A stretch of 64,000 bases of DNA from UBA4416 sp964541155 (GTDB lineage Bacteria; Bacteroidota; Bacteroidia; B-17B0; Aurantibacillaceae): NCBI GenBank assembly GCA_964541155.1, contig CAZIPC010000004.1, positions 186,001-250,000 on the forward strand. Direction: 5' to 3'. The position numbers were made by a program, and so were the translations under genes. This document shows positions 35,454-42,642 of this stretch, one piece after another (position 1 is the stretch's first letter; the number at the start of each line of letters is the position of its first letter). The notes under the pieces are model-generated. The model worked only from the letters and a program-made list of their open reading frames with translations, was not told the origin of the DNA and did not search any database.

Positions 35454-36395
35454 TTAAGATTTCTTCAACCAAATTTCAATTTCGGATTGATCAAGTTGCA
35501 TATAATTAATCCAATTTTCAACAACAGAATTATTTACCATAAAAATAGCAGGCATATCAATACCAGCTAAGTACACAAAATTTTTTCCATTTAAAATGCA
35601 GTAATCAATATTTCTAGCCTCTGTATCTTCAAAAAAATCTTTAATTTTTATGTAATCTCCGTTTAAAATAAAGTATATAGGAATACTCGGATTTTTTTCT
35701 TTGATTAAACGCAACTTTTTAGCAGCTATTCTGCAATGAGGGCATGTCATACTCATAAAAGCAATAATATGTTTGCCTGTTTTTAAATTTTTTGGTGGAG
35801 TATATATTTTAGCGTCTTTATAAAGGCTATCTAATTCTAATTTAAACGTGTTTTCTTTTTTAGTTAAATAAGCTTCCGAATAATTAAAATCAATATAGTT
35901 AAAAATATGAGGTAAAGAAAAAGATGTTATAAAAATAACCCAAAATAATAAGCGCTCTGGTTTTCCGTATGATATCCCTTTATAATATTTTGCTAATACT
36001 AAAGTTGTTATGAGGATGATGCTATTTTTAATCAGTGCTTGAAAAGGAGTCATAACAATGGCATTGCCAAAACATCCGCAATTTCCATTATTTCCTTTAG
36101 TTATTAAGATAAAAAATAAATATACCGAAAAAAAAATAAGTGATCCTATAGTTAGTTTAATTGTAATTTTTTTAATGTAAATTCCAAATACAAATAAGAA
36201 ACCAATAAAGAATTCTAGCCCTATCATAAATCTTGCTATAAAAGGAGCCATTCTCCAACTACTAATACCTAAATCTACAAATGTAAATTCAAAAGGTTCA
36301 ATGGGGTATAATTTACTATAGCCACTATATAAAAATACTAACCCTATAACAGAACTCAGTAATACTAGTAATATTTTAATTAAAACAGATTTCAT
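35454..36395 (-). CDS. MauE/DoxX-like membrane protein with C-terminal thioredoxin fold
   Basis: The 313-residue protein has about five membrane helices (residues 1-150), including SVIGLVFLYSGYSKLYP and the motif GNCGCFGNAIVMTPFQ shared with the larger DoxX-type protein at 30728-32047. A thioredoxin-like domain follows with the redox pair CPHC in SMTCPHCRIAAKKLR near residue 215. This points to a membrane-linked disulfide or electron-transfer role. It converges with the HAD gene with one base between the stops. Probably an independent unit. Confidence 0.8.
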   Translation of the reverse strand: MKSVLIKILLVLLSSVIGLVFLYSGYSKLYPIEPFEFTFVDLGISSWRMAPFIARFMIGLEFFIGFLFVFGIYIKKITIKLTIGSLIFFSVYLFFILITKGNNGNCGCFGNAIVMTPFQALIKNSIILITTLVLAKYYKGISYGKPERLLFWVIFITSFSLPHIFNYIDFNYSEAYLTKKENTFKLELDSLYKDAKIYTPPKNLKTGKHIIAFMSMTCPHCRIAAKKLRLIKEKNPSIPIYFILNGDYIKIKDFFEDTEARNIDYCILNGKNFVYLAGIDMPAIFMVNNSVVENWINYMQLDQSEIEIWLKKS

Positions 36396-36441
36396 ATTTA
36401 TTTTACGAATGTAATATTAATATTAAAAAATAAATTATAAA

Positions 36442-36468
36442 AAAAGCTACCTTTTTTAGGTAGCTTTT
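36442..36468 (-). terminator. Terminator of the three-gene lipoprotein operon
   Basis: AAAAGCTACCT (36442 onward) pairs with AGGTAGCTTTT, with an A/T-rich flank on the minus strand, 26 nt after the last lipoprotein stop. Confidence 0.7.
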
Positions 36469-36494
36469 AAATTAAAACAAATTGCTTTATGCAA

Positions 36495-36725
36495 TTAGTT
36501 ACTTAAAGTACAAGTTGTAACATCAACTGTGGTTAATGTCCCAGATGTTGATGTAGTAGTTTTAGAAACACAATTAGCTGTAGCTGTTTTTTTATTTACT
36601 CCAATAATTTTAACAATATCTGGAGTTGAACTCCCAGCTGTAGTGCAGGTGCACGTGTAATCTTTTTTGCAAGCAGAAAATAATGTTGCTATAAAGGCAA
36701 TAGTGATAAGTGATTTATAAGTCAT
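36495..36725 (-). CDS. Small cysteine-rich lipoprotein (76 aa), member 1 of a tandem family
   Basis: A signal segment ends in the lipobox FSAC, followed directly by KKDYTCTCTT. The mature part of about 58 residues is Thr/Ser-rich with two further cysteines (NCVSK and TTCTLS). Three similar proteins lie just upstream with the same layout: lipid cysteine, KKD, C-x-C, a central variable part, a cysteine after a helix, and a final cysteine 2-3 residues before the end. The last gene of a three-gene unit, 19 nt after member 2. Probably anchored in the outer membrane; function unknown. Confidence 0.78.
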   Translation of the reverse strand: MTYKSLITIAFIATLFSACKKDYTCTCTTAGSSTPDIVKIIGVNKKTATANCVSKTTTSTSGTLTTVDVTTCTLSN

Positions 36726-36744
36726 GTTTAATATTTTTAATATG

Positions 36745-36987
36745 TTATTTTAATTTACAATCAGTTGTTTGAGTATAGGTTGCTCCATTTGATGTATACT
36801 CAGATGTTGTTTTTACACACATTTTTTTAGCATCTTTCTTTTTAGCATCAATAATTGTTACATCAACTACCGAAGCAGTATAACCTGATTCATTAGAAGA
36901 ATATGTACACTCACATGTTCTATCTTTTTTGCATGATGTTACTCCTAAAGAAACTAATACAGCTAAGCTTAATAATATTTTTTTCAT
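36745..36987 (-). CDS. Small cysteine-rich lipoprotein (80 aa), member 2 of a tandem family
   Basis: The ATG at 36987 gives MKKILLSLAVLVSLGVTSC, a clean lipoprotein signal ending in the lipobox VTSC, then KKDRTCECTYSS. An upstream in-frame ATG at 37014 would lie inside member 3, so the downstream start is preferred; it leaves an 11-nt gap. The mature part ends TTDCKLK. It shares the C-x-C and last-cysteine spacing with its neighbours and is probably a paralogue arising by duplication. Confidence 0.78.
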   Translation of the reverse strand: MKKILLSLAVLVSLGVTSCKKDRTCECTYSSNESGYTASVVDVTIIDAKKKDAKKMCVKTTSEYTSNGATYTQTTDCKLK

Positions 36988-36998
36988 AGTTATTTGTT

Positions 36999-37268
36999 TT
37001 ATTTTAATGTACAAGTTGATTGTGAATTATAGGTGTATGGTGTACCAAGATAACTATCAGTATAAGTCATTTTCATAGATTGACAATTTGCTTTAGCCGT
37101 ACCTTTAGATACTTTAGTCATAGTTGTAACATCAGTGCTTGATTCTGAAGAGGTTTGCCCTAACATAGTATAGGTAGTGGTAGTCGTACAAGTACAAGTA
37201 CGGTCTTTTTTACAAGACGCTAAGCCTAAAGCAGTTATTGCAAAGCTTAATAAGATTGTTTTTTTCAT
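36999..37268 (-). CDS. Small cysteine-rich lipoprotein (89 aa), member 3 of a tandem family
   Basis: MKKTILLSFAITALGLASC gives a lipoprotein signal with lipobox LASC, followed by KKDRTCTCTTTT. The middle is Ser/Thr/Met-rich and a KANCQSMKM segment and a terminal STCTLK carry the other cysteines. It is the first of three genes on one transcript, with a promoter box at 37291-37298. Five cysteines remain in the mature chain (one lipidated), so two disulfides are possible. Confidence 0.8.
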   Translation of the reverse strand: MKKTILLSFAITALGLASCKKDRTCTCTTTTTYTMLGQTSSESSTDVTTMTKVSKGTAKANCQSMKMTYTDSYLGTPYTYNSQSTCTLK

Positions 37269-37290
37269 AATTTTATTTAAAATGTTTTAG

Positions 37291-37298
37291 CAAATATA
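37291..37298 (-). promoter_or_regulatory. Promoter -7 element of the three-gene lipoprotein operon
   Basis: TATATTTG on the minus strand, 23 nt before the ATG of member 3. Confidence 0.65.
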
Positions 37299-37330
37299 TT
37301 GTTTTTTTAATAAAAGCTAAAGTGCATAAA

Positions 37331-37356
37331 AAAAGCCACCTAAATAGGTGGCTTTT
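37331..37356 (-). terminator. Terminator of lipoprotein member 4
   Basis: A perfect 12-bp inverted repeat (AAAAGCCACCTA at 37331-37342, TAGGTGGCTTTT at 37345-37356), with a run of T on the minus strand just beyond. Confidence 0.8.
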
Positions 37357-37374
37357 AAATTAAAAAAATTAAAA

Positions 37375-37608
37375 TTAGTTTAATTCACAAGTTACTTCTT
37401 CTGTAGTTGTACCGCCTGTTAAAGGGTTGGTATAATCTGTTTTGTAACTTAAACATGCAGCTCTTGCATCACCTTTTCTAGCTTTTGTGTATGTGATTTT
37501 GCTTACTTCAGTACCTGCAGAAGATTTACAAGTACATGTTCTGTCTTTTTTGCATGAAGCAAAAGAAATTGCTACTAAAACTGTAGCTAATAATGTAATT
37601 TTTTTCAT
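37375..37608 (-). CDS. Small cysteine-rich lipoprotein (77 aa), member 4 of a tandem family
   Basis: MKKITLLATVLVAISFASC is a lipoprotein signal with lipobox FASC, then KKDRTCTCKSSAG. The central segment KARKGDARAACLSYK resembles the matching part of member 3 (SKGTAKANCQ), and the end is VTCELN. It has its own promoter box (37625-37632) and terminator, unlike the other three, and is separated from them by 106 nt. Clearly a paralogue; function unknown. Confidence 0.8.
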   Translation of the reverse strand: MKKITLLATVLVAISFASCKKDRTCTCKSSAGTEVSKITYTKARKGDARAACLSYKTDYTNPLTGGTTTEEVTCELN

Positions 37609-37624
37609 ATTTTTTGGGTTTTCA

Positions 37625-37632
37625 CAAATTTA
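37625..37632 (-). promoter_or_regulatory. Promoter -7 element of lipoprotein member 4
   Basis: TAAATTTG on the minus strand, 17 nt before the ATG at 37608. Confidence 0.6.
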
Positions 37633-37694
37633 TTATTTTTTTATATAAAAGTCAATAATAAAAAACACTTAATCATGTGATTTTTTATTCAGTA

Positions 37695-38279
37695 TTAGCC
37701 ATGAATCGTTTCTTTTTTTCCGTAATTTTTTATAATCTCAGATTCATAGCGTAACCATTGTTGCCATCTTTCATCAATATCTTCTACATGACTACCATAT
37801 TTTCTTGCAAATCCAATAAATAAAGTATAATGATTTGCTTCACTTATCATTAATTCTCTGTAAAATGTTTTTAAATCGTTATCATTAATTTGTTCTGATA
37901 ATAACTTGAATCTTTCACAACTTCGAGCTTCAATTATTGCTCCAAATAATAAACGGTCAATCAAAACAATTTCTTTTTTATGACCTTTTCTCATAAATTT
38001 ATATAGCTCACCAACATATTCATCTTTGCGTTCGAAACCTAATTTCAATCCACGGTCTTTTATTTTTTGATGTACCATTTCAAAATGTGATAATTCTTCC
38101 TTTGCTAATTTTACCATTTCTTCTACTAAATCGGTATGATAAGGAAACCCAATCATTATAGAAAGGGCATTTGTGGCTGCTTTTTGCTCGCAATAAGCAT
38201 GATCTGTTAAAATCTCTTCAATGTTTGTTTCAACAATATTTACCCAACGAGGATCTGTTTCTAATTTTAAGCCTAACAT
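37695..38279 (-). CDS. miaE: tRNA-(ms2io6A37) hydroxylase MiaE
   Basis: MiaE is a di-iron enzyme that hydroxylates the isopentenyl group of the modified A37 next to the anticodon in some tRNAs. The 194-residue protein is a ferritin-like four-helix bundle with the iron ligands spread over ILTDHAYCEQKAA, LAKEELSHFEMVHQ, EARSCERFKLLSEQ and ISEANHYTLFIGFARK. The length fits the family. It is monocistronic, with a promoter box at 38302-38309 (TAATTTTG on the minus strand). Confidence 0.88.
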   Translation of the reverse strand: MLGLKLETDPRWVNIVETNIEEILTDHAYCEQKAATNALSIMIGFPYHTDLVEEMVKLAKEELSHFEMVHQKIKDRGLKLGFERKDEYVGELYKFMRKGHKKEIVLIDRLLFGAIIEARSCERFKLLSEQINDNDLKTFYRELMISEANHYTLFIGFARKYGSHVEDIDERWQQWLRYESEIIKNYGKKETIHG

Positions 38280-38301
38280 AATTTAAATTTATCTTGTAAT
38301 A

Positions 38302-38309
38302 CAAAATTA
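38302..38309 (-). promoter_or_regulatory. Promoter -7 element for miaE
   Basis: TAATTTTG on the minus strand, 23 nt before the miaE ATG. Confidence 0.5.
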
Positions 38310-38347
38310 AAACTTAATATTAGAGAATACTATTTAGATAGATAATT

Positions 38348-38797
38348 TTAATCTCTTAGTTTATCTAATAAATGATTAAGCTCATTAATCTCCTTTAGAG
38401 TTAAGGATTTGAATATTTTCTTTGAAGTTTCGTCGATGTAATCTAATGATTTAAGAAGCTCTAAGCCTTTATCAGTAATAATAACATCCACGCTTCTTCT
38501 ATCATTAGGGCATTCTTTTCTTACTAGTAATTTTTTAGTATTTAATTTGTCCACAATTCTTGATGCATCACTCATTCTATCTAGCATTCTATCTTTAATT
38601 AATTTAATGCTGCTTGGATTAGGATGCTGTCCTCGTAAAATTCGAAGAACGTTATATTGTTGAATGGTAATGCCTGAGTCTTTAAAAAAAGAATCATATT
38701 TTGCATTTAACCAGTTGGTTGTATACAATAAATTTATCATCAACTTTTGTTCGTTGGATTTAAATTTTTTTTGTTGTATTTCGTTCTCTAAATTCAA
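38348..38797 (-). CDS. MarR family transcriptional regulator next to yceI
   Basis: A winged-helix regulator with ITIQQYNVLRILRGQHP, the recognition region IKDRMLDRMSDASRIVDKL and the wing CPNDRRSVDVIITDKG. I place the start at the TTG at 38797 (NLENEIQQKKF follows), giving 149 residues. A longer frame starting at 38827 lies inside the yceI terminator hairpin and is unlikely to be translated. The gene is directly downstream of yceI on the same strand. Two palindromes lie at the yceI promoter (39497-39521), which suggests the regulator controls yceI and perhaps itself. Confidence 0.82.
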   Translation of the reverse strand: MNLENEIQQKKFKSNEQKLMINLLYTTNWLNAKYDSFFKDSGITIQQYNVLRILRGQHPNPSSIKLIKDRMLDRMSDASRIVDKLNTKKLLVRKECPNDRRSVDVIITDKGLELLKSLDYIDETSKKIFKSLTLKEINELNHLLDKLRD

Positions 38798-38808
38798 AAG
38801 ATGTGTAT

Positions 38809-38839
38809 AAAAAAAGTCCCTAACCAATAGGTTAGGGAC
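38809..38839 (-). terminator. Terminator between yceI and the marR gene
   Basis: A perfect 10-bp stem (GTCCCTAACC at 38816-38825 with GGTTAGGGAC at 38830-38839) has a 4-nt loop, followed on the minus strand by seven T. It ends yceI transcription, so expression of the marR gene would need read-through or its own promoter. Confidence 0.9.
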
Positions 38840-38857
38840 AAAAATAATTATTTTATA

Positions 38858-39454
38858 TTATTTTGCTTTTGTAATCTCAACATTGATGTCTAATCTTACA
38901 TCTTCACTAACAGCAACTCCGCCAGCTTCTAAAACAGCATTCCAAGATAAACCAAAATCTTTACGATTTAATTTTCCAACAACTTTAAATGCATAACGCT
39001 CCATTCCGTATGGATCTTTTACTATTTTTGATGCGCCATACGCTGTTAATGTGATAGATTTAGTAACGCCATGCATTGTCAAATCTCCAGTTAATGTGTA
39101 TGTTCCTTTAATTTTACCAGCTTTCATAGATTTACTAACAAAAGTGATTTTTGGATATTTTTCTACATCAAAAAAATCTGCACTTTTTAAATGACCATCT
39201 CTTTTTTCATCATCTGTATTAATACTAGCCGCATCTACAGAAAAGTTAATTTTAGCATCTGTAAAATCCATATCAGATTTAGAAGTTACCTGACCTTCAT
39301 ATATTTTAAATTTACCTTCAGTTTCGCTTACCATCATATGAGTAACTGCAAAACCTAATTTACTGTGAGATGCGTCTACATTCCAGTTTGTTTGTGCTTT
39401 AGCACTTAAAGAGATAGCTGCTACAGCTACTAATGTTTTAAAAGTTGTTTTCAT
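38858..39454 (-). CDS. YceI family protein, periplasmic
   Basis: The 198-residue protein has a signal peptide (MKTTFKTLVAVAAISLSAKAQ) and the lipocalin-like YceI barrel: WNVDASHSKLGFAVTHMMVSE, then AASINTDDEKRDGHLKSADFF, FVSKSMKAGKIKGTYTLTG, and LNRKDFGLSWN. Members bind isoprenoid lipids in their barrel; the physiological role is unclear, often stress-linked. The gene has two palindromes in its promoter and is followed by a MarR gene on the same strand. Confidence 0.92.
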   Translation of the reverse strand: MKTTFKTLVAVAAISLSAKAQTNWNVDASHSKLGFAVTHMMVSETEGKFKIYEGQVTSKSDMDFTDAKINFSVDAASINTDDEKRDGHLKSADFFDVEKYPKITFVSKSMKAGKIKGTYTLTGDLTMHGVTKSITLTAYGASKIVKDPYGMERYAFKVVGKLNRKDFGLSWNAVLEAGGVAVSEDVRLDINVEITKAK

Positions 39455-39488
39455 AAATATTGTTTTAAAGATTAAAAATTATTGATTG

Positions 39489-39521
39489 CAAATATATGTT
39501 ATAACATTTAATGTTACAACA
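39489..39521 (-). promoter_or_regulatory. yceI promoter with two operator-like palindromes
   Basis: The -7 box TATATTTG (minus strand) lies at 39489-39496. Immediately upstream are TGTTATAACA (39497-39506), a perfect palindrome, and TGTTACAACA (39512-39521), nearly one. Their starts are 15 bp apart and they lie in the region between the -7 and -33 elements. The arrangement suits a repressor such as the neighbouring MarR protein. Confidence 0.6.
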
Positions 39522-39616
39522 TTTAATTTCAAATTTTTGTTAAATTATTTATAATAATATATCCCAATAACTTTTGTTTTGAGTTAAAAAAATATTTAAA
39601 AATTAACAAATTCTAC

Positions 39617-39624
39617 TATCTTTG
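39617..39624 (+). promoter_or_regulatory. Promoter -7 element of the thrS-infC-rpmI-rplT operon
   Basis: TATCTTTG (TAnnTTTG) predicts a transcript start near 39629 and a leader of about 39 nt before the thrS ATG. Confidence 0.7.
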
Positions 39625-39640
39625 TTTCCCTAAATTAAAA

Positions 39641-39657
39641 CCCACGTTGTAAGTGGG
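39641..39657 (+). promoter_or_regulatory. Candidate thrS translational operator: tRNA-Thr anticodon-arm mimic
   Basis: A 5-bp stem (CCCAC at 39641-39645 with GTGGG at 39653-39657) closes a 7-nt loop GTTGTAA. Read as a tRNA anticodon loop this gives U33, anticodon UGU, A37 and A38, that is a tRNA-Thr(UGU) arm. The 3' strand overlaps the only Shine-Dalgarno-like sequence before thrS (GGGAG at 39655-39659, 8 nt before the ATG). In E. coli, threonyl-tRNA synthetase represses its own mRNA by binding such a mimic; the same is inferred here. Confidence 0.65.
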
Positions 39658-39667
39658 AGAAAGTCAT

Positions 39668-41617
39668 ATGATAAAAATAACTCTACCGGATGGTTCTGTT
39701 CGCGAATATCAAAAAGGAACCACCTCTATGCAAGTAGCACAGAGTATTAGCGAAGGATTAGCAAGAAATGTTTTAGCTGCTAAGCTTAACAACGAAGTTG
39801 TAGATGCAAGTAAACCTATAACTACTGATTCAACTTTAAGTTTATTAACCTGGAATGATACAGAAGGTAAAAATACATTATGGCATTCGTCTGCACATTT
39901 ATTAGCTGAGGCATTGGAAGCATTATATCCAGGTGTTAAATTTTGGGTTGGTCCGCCATTAGAAAATGGATTTTACTATGATGTAGATTTAAATGGACAG
40001 ACATTAACTCCTGCTGATTTTGAAAAGATTGAAGCTAAAATGTTAGAATTAGCTAGGCAAAACAATGTTTACAAGCGTATTGATATTACTAAAGCAGAAG
40101 CTATAAAATATTTTGCAGATAAAGGAGATGAGTATAAATTAGATTTATTAGAACGCCTTGAAGACGGAACTATTTCTTTATATAATCAAGGTAATTTTAC
40201 TGATTTATGCAGAGGGCCTCATATTCCTAATACAGGATTTATAAAGGCTGTAAAAGTTTTAAATATAGCAGGAGCTTATTGGAAAGGCGATGAAAAAAAT
40301 AAAATGTTAACTCGTATTTATGGAATTGCATTTCCAAAAGACAAAGAGTTAAAGGATTATCTAGTTTTATTGGAAGAGGCAAAAAAACGTGATCACAGAA
40401 AATTAGGAAAAGAATTAGAATTATTTACCTTTTCCGAAAAAGTAGGGTTAGGTTTACCACTATGGTTACCTAAAGGAGCAATGTTAAGAGAACGATTAAT
40501 TCAGTTTTTACAAAAAGCACAATTAAAGGCTGGTTATTTACCTGTAGTAACCCCTCATATTGCTCAAAAGGAGCTATATGTTTGTTCTGGACACTATGAA
40601 AAATACGGAGCAGATTCCTTTCAGCCAATTAGAACACCTCATGAAGGAGAAGAGTTTTACTTAAAACCAATGAATTGTCCACATCATTGTGAAATTTATA
40701 AATCATCCCCAAAATCATATAAAGATTTACCACAGCGATACGCTGAGTTTGGTACAGTATATCGTTATGAGCAAAAAGGAGAACTGCATGGTTTAACACG
40801 TGTAAGAGGCTTTACTCAAGATGACGCACATTTATTTGTTCGTCCAGACCAAGTAAAAGAAGAATTTTTGAAAGTAATTGATTTGGTTTTGTATGTTTTT
40901 AATGCTTTAGATTTTAAAGATTATACGGCTCAAATATCTTTAAGAGATCCTGATAATAAAGCGAAATACATTGGAACTGATGAAAATTGGGCATTAGCAG
41001 AACAAGCGATTATTGAATCCGCTGCAGAAAAAGGCTTAAGAACAGTTGTAGAGACTGGAGAGGCAGCTTTTTATGGTCCAAAATTAGATTTTATGGTAAA
41101 AGATGCCTTAGGCCGTAAATGGCAATTAGGAACAATCCAAGTAGATTATAATTTACCAGAGCGATTTGAATTAGAATATACAGGTTCAGACAATCAAAAG
41201 CATCGCCCTGTAATGATTCATAGAGCTCCATTTGGTTCTTTAGAGCGATTTATAGCTGTTTTAATTGAGCATTGTGGAGGAAATTTTCCATTATGGTTAA
41301 CGCCAGATCAATACGCTATTTTGCCTATTAGCGAAAAATATAACGATTATGCAAAAAAAGTTTCAGAATTATTAAATATTTCCGATATTCGCGGCCTTGT
41401 TGATGAGAGAAACGAAAAAATTGGGAAGAAAATTCGCGACAACGAAGTAAATAAAATACCGTTTATGCTTGTTGTTGGTGAGAAAGAGGCTGAAGAAGGA
41501 ACCGTTGCAGTAAGAGAACATGGAAAAGGAGATATAGGCACAATGACTATAGAAGACTTTGCAAAACTCGTGCAAACAACAATAGATAATGATTTTAAAC
41601 AAAAAATAAATAAGTAA
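39668..41617 (+). CDS. thrS: Threonine--tRNA ligase
   Basis: Charges tRNA-Thr. I start it at the ATG at 39668 (MIKITLPDGSVREY), giving 649 residues; an in-frame GTG at 39653 lies inside the leader hairpin. Domains in order are a TGS domain (1-60), the editing domain with HSSAHLLAEALEALYPG and the zinc-binding DLCRGPHIPNTG, and the class II catalytic core with KPMNCPHHCEIY and HRAPFGSLERF. The anticodon-binding domain closes the protein. First gene of the translation operon with infC, rpmI and rplT. Confidence 0.97.
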   Translation: MIKITLPDGSVREYQKGTTSMQVAQSISEGLARNVLAAKLNNEVVDASKPITTDSTLSLLTWNDTEGKNTLWHSSAHLLAEALEALYPGVKFWVGPPLENGFYYDVDLNGQTLTPADFEKIEAKMLELARQNNVYKRIDITKAEAIKYFADKGDEYKLDLLERLEDGTISLYNQGNFTDLCRGPHIPNTGFIKAVKVLNIAGAYWKGDEKNKMLTRIYGIAFPKDKELKDYLVLLEEAKKRDHRKLGKELELFTFSEKVGLGLPLWLPKGAMLRERLIQFLQKAQLKAGYLPVVTPHIAQKELYVCSGHYEKYGADSFQPIRTPHEGEEFYLKPMNCPHHCEIYKSSPKSYKDLPQRYAEFGTVYRYEQKGELHGLTRVRGFTQDDAHLFVRPDQVKEEFLKVIDLVLYVFNALDFKDYTAQISLRDPDNKAKYIGTDENWALAEQAIIESAAEKGLRTVVETGEAAFYGPKLDFMVKDALGRKWQLGTIQVDYNLPERFELEYTGSDNQKHRPVMIHRAPFGSLERFIAVLIEHCGGNFPLWLTPDQYAILPISEKYNDYAKKVSELLNISDIRGLVDERNEKIGKKIRDNEVNKIPFMLVVGEKEAEEGTVAVREHGKGDIGTMTIEDFAKLVQTTIDNDFKQKINK

Positions 41618-41630
41618 TAATTTAAAAAGC

Positions 41631-41636
41631 GGAGGT
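41631..41636 (+). promoter_or_regulatory. Shine-Dalgarno sequence for infC
   Basis: GGAGGT, the core of a strong Shine-Dalgarno, ends 4 nt before the ATT start at 41641. Such sequences are rare in this genome, so it marks the unusual start codon and probably sustains its use. Confidence 0.75.
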
Positions 41637-41640
41637 AGTT

Positions 41641-42297
41641 ATTAGCGTTTTTAAGAAACCAATAAACAACAACAACAAAAATACTGGGCCAGTTAAGCCT
41701 GGTGATGTTGAGGCTGGGCAAGCTCAAGCCGTTAAACGTCCTCGTGGATTAAGGGATGGTTTTAAACGTCCTGGAGTTAGAGAGGATGCACACCGTATTA
41801 ATAGAAATATTAGAAATACGCCAAAAGTTCGTGTAGTTGGTGATGATATAGAAGCAGGCGTATACTCTATTGATGAAGCAATTAAAATGGCAGAAGAGTT
41901 AGGGGTTGATTTAGTAGAAATTGCACCTAATGTAGATCCACCAGTTTGTAAAATTATAGATTACGGTAAGTATTTGTACGAACTAAAAAAGAAAGCTAAA
42001 GAAGTAAAAGCTAAAGCATCTAAAGTTGTTGTAAAGGATATTCGTTTTGGACCACATACTGACGAGCATGATTATCAATTTAAGAAAAATCATGCAATGA
42101 AGTTTTTACAAGATGGATGTAAGGTTAAAGCATTTGTTTTTTTTAGAGGCCGTGAGATTGTATTCAAAGAGCAAGGTACGATATTATTATTACGTTTTGC
42201 TTCTGAATTAGAAGAGTGGGGGAAAGCAGAGCAATTGCCGGTTTTAGAAGGAAAAAAAATGCAAATGGTTTTAGCGCCAAAAAAGGCAGGTAAATAA
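41641..42297 (+). CDS. infC: Translation initiation factor IF-3 with AUU start
   Basis: The frame runs back from the well-conserved core to ATT at 41641, right after GGAGGT; the first in-frame ATG at 41887 would remove the N-terminal domain. From ATT the protein has 218 residues, with a basic N-terminal extension (RPRGLRDGFKRPG) common in Bacteroidota. The N-domain follows (RINRNIRNTPKVRVVGDD) and the C-domain carries KDIRFGPHTDEHDYQFK. infC starts at AUU in many bacteria, which lets IF-3 limit its own synthesis because IF-3 rejects non-standard starts. It follows thrS in the operon. Confidence 0.93.
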   Translation: MSVFKKPINNNNKNTGPVKPGDVEAGQAQAVKRPRGLRDGFKRPGVREDAHRINRNIRNTPKVRVVGDDIEAGVYSIDEAIKMAEELGVDLVEIAPNVDPPVCKIIDYGKYLYELKKKAKEVKAKASKVVVKDIRFGPHTDEHDYQFKKNHAMKFLQDGCKVKAFVFFRGREIVFKEQGTILLLRFASELEEWGKAEQLPVLEGKKMQMVLAPKKAGK

Positions 42298-42349
42298 GCT
42301 TAGCATAATTATTATAATAGAGTACTAACAAATAAATAAATAACGAAAA

Positions 42350-42544
42350 ATGCCAAAAATGAAAACAAACTCTAGTGCAAAGAAGAGATTCTCTGTAACT
42401 GGGACCGGCAAAATTAAAAGAAAACATGCTTTCAAAAGTCATATTTTGACTAAGAAAACAACAAAAGGAAAACGTGCGTTAACAAAATCAGGCTTAGTAC
42501 ATGAGCGTGATATGAATAACGTAAAGTTTTTATTATGTATGTAA
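42350..42544 (+). CDS. rpmI: 50S ribosomal protein L35
   Basis: The 64-residue protein begins MPKMKTNSSAKKRFSVTGTG and continues KIKRKHAFKSHILTKKTTKGKR, the L35 signature. Third gene of the thrS operon, 52 nt after infC. Confidence 0.96.
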   Translation: MPKMKTNSSAKKRFSVTGTGKIKRKHAFKSHILTKKTTKGKRALTKSGLVHERDMNNVKFLLCM

Positions 42545-42642
42545 TCTTTAAATTAACCCGAGTACAACGGTTATTCAATTAACCAGAAACTACGTTTTAA
42601 AAGAGCTAAAAATTAGCCACGTAAAATCAAAAAATTAAAAAA
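42545..42642 (+). promoter_or_regulatory. Structured rpmI-rplT intergenic RNA (candidate L20 control site)
   Basis: The 98-nt gap is long for this operon and folds: GGTTA (42569-42573) can pair upstream with the TTAACC stretch near 42553-42558 or downstream with TAACC (42580-42584). A nested hairpin follows, with outer TACGT (42591-42595) and ACGTA (42619-42623) and inner GCTAA and TTAGC. L20 represses rpmI and rplT in other bacteria by binding such mRNA structures. The alternative pairings suggest a switch, but this is inference. Confidence 0.4.

Noticed and set aside
39653..39667. Earlier GTG start for thrS
   Set aside because: It lies within the leader hairpin and adds five non-conserved residues before the typical MIKITLPDG start.
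41347..41727. Long minus-strand reading frames opposite the thrS end
   Set aside because: They lie fully antisense to thrS and the infC start, are Ser/Phe-rich in the way antisense frames are here, and have no recognisable domain.
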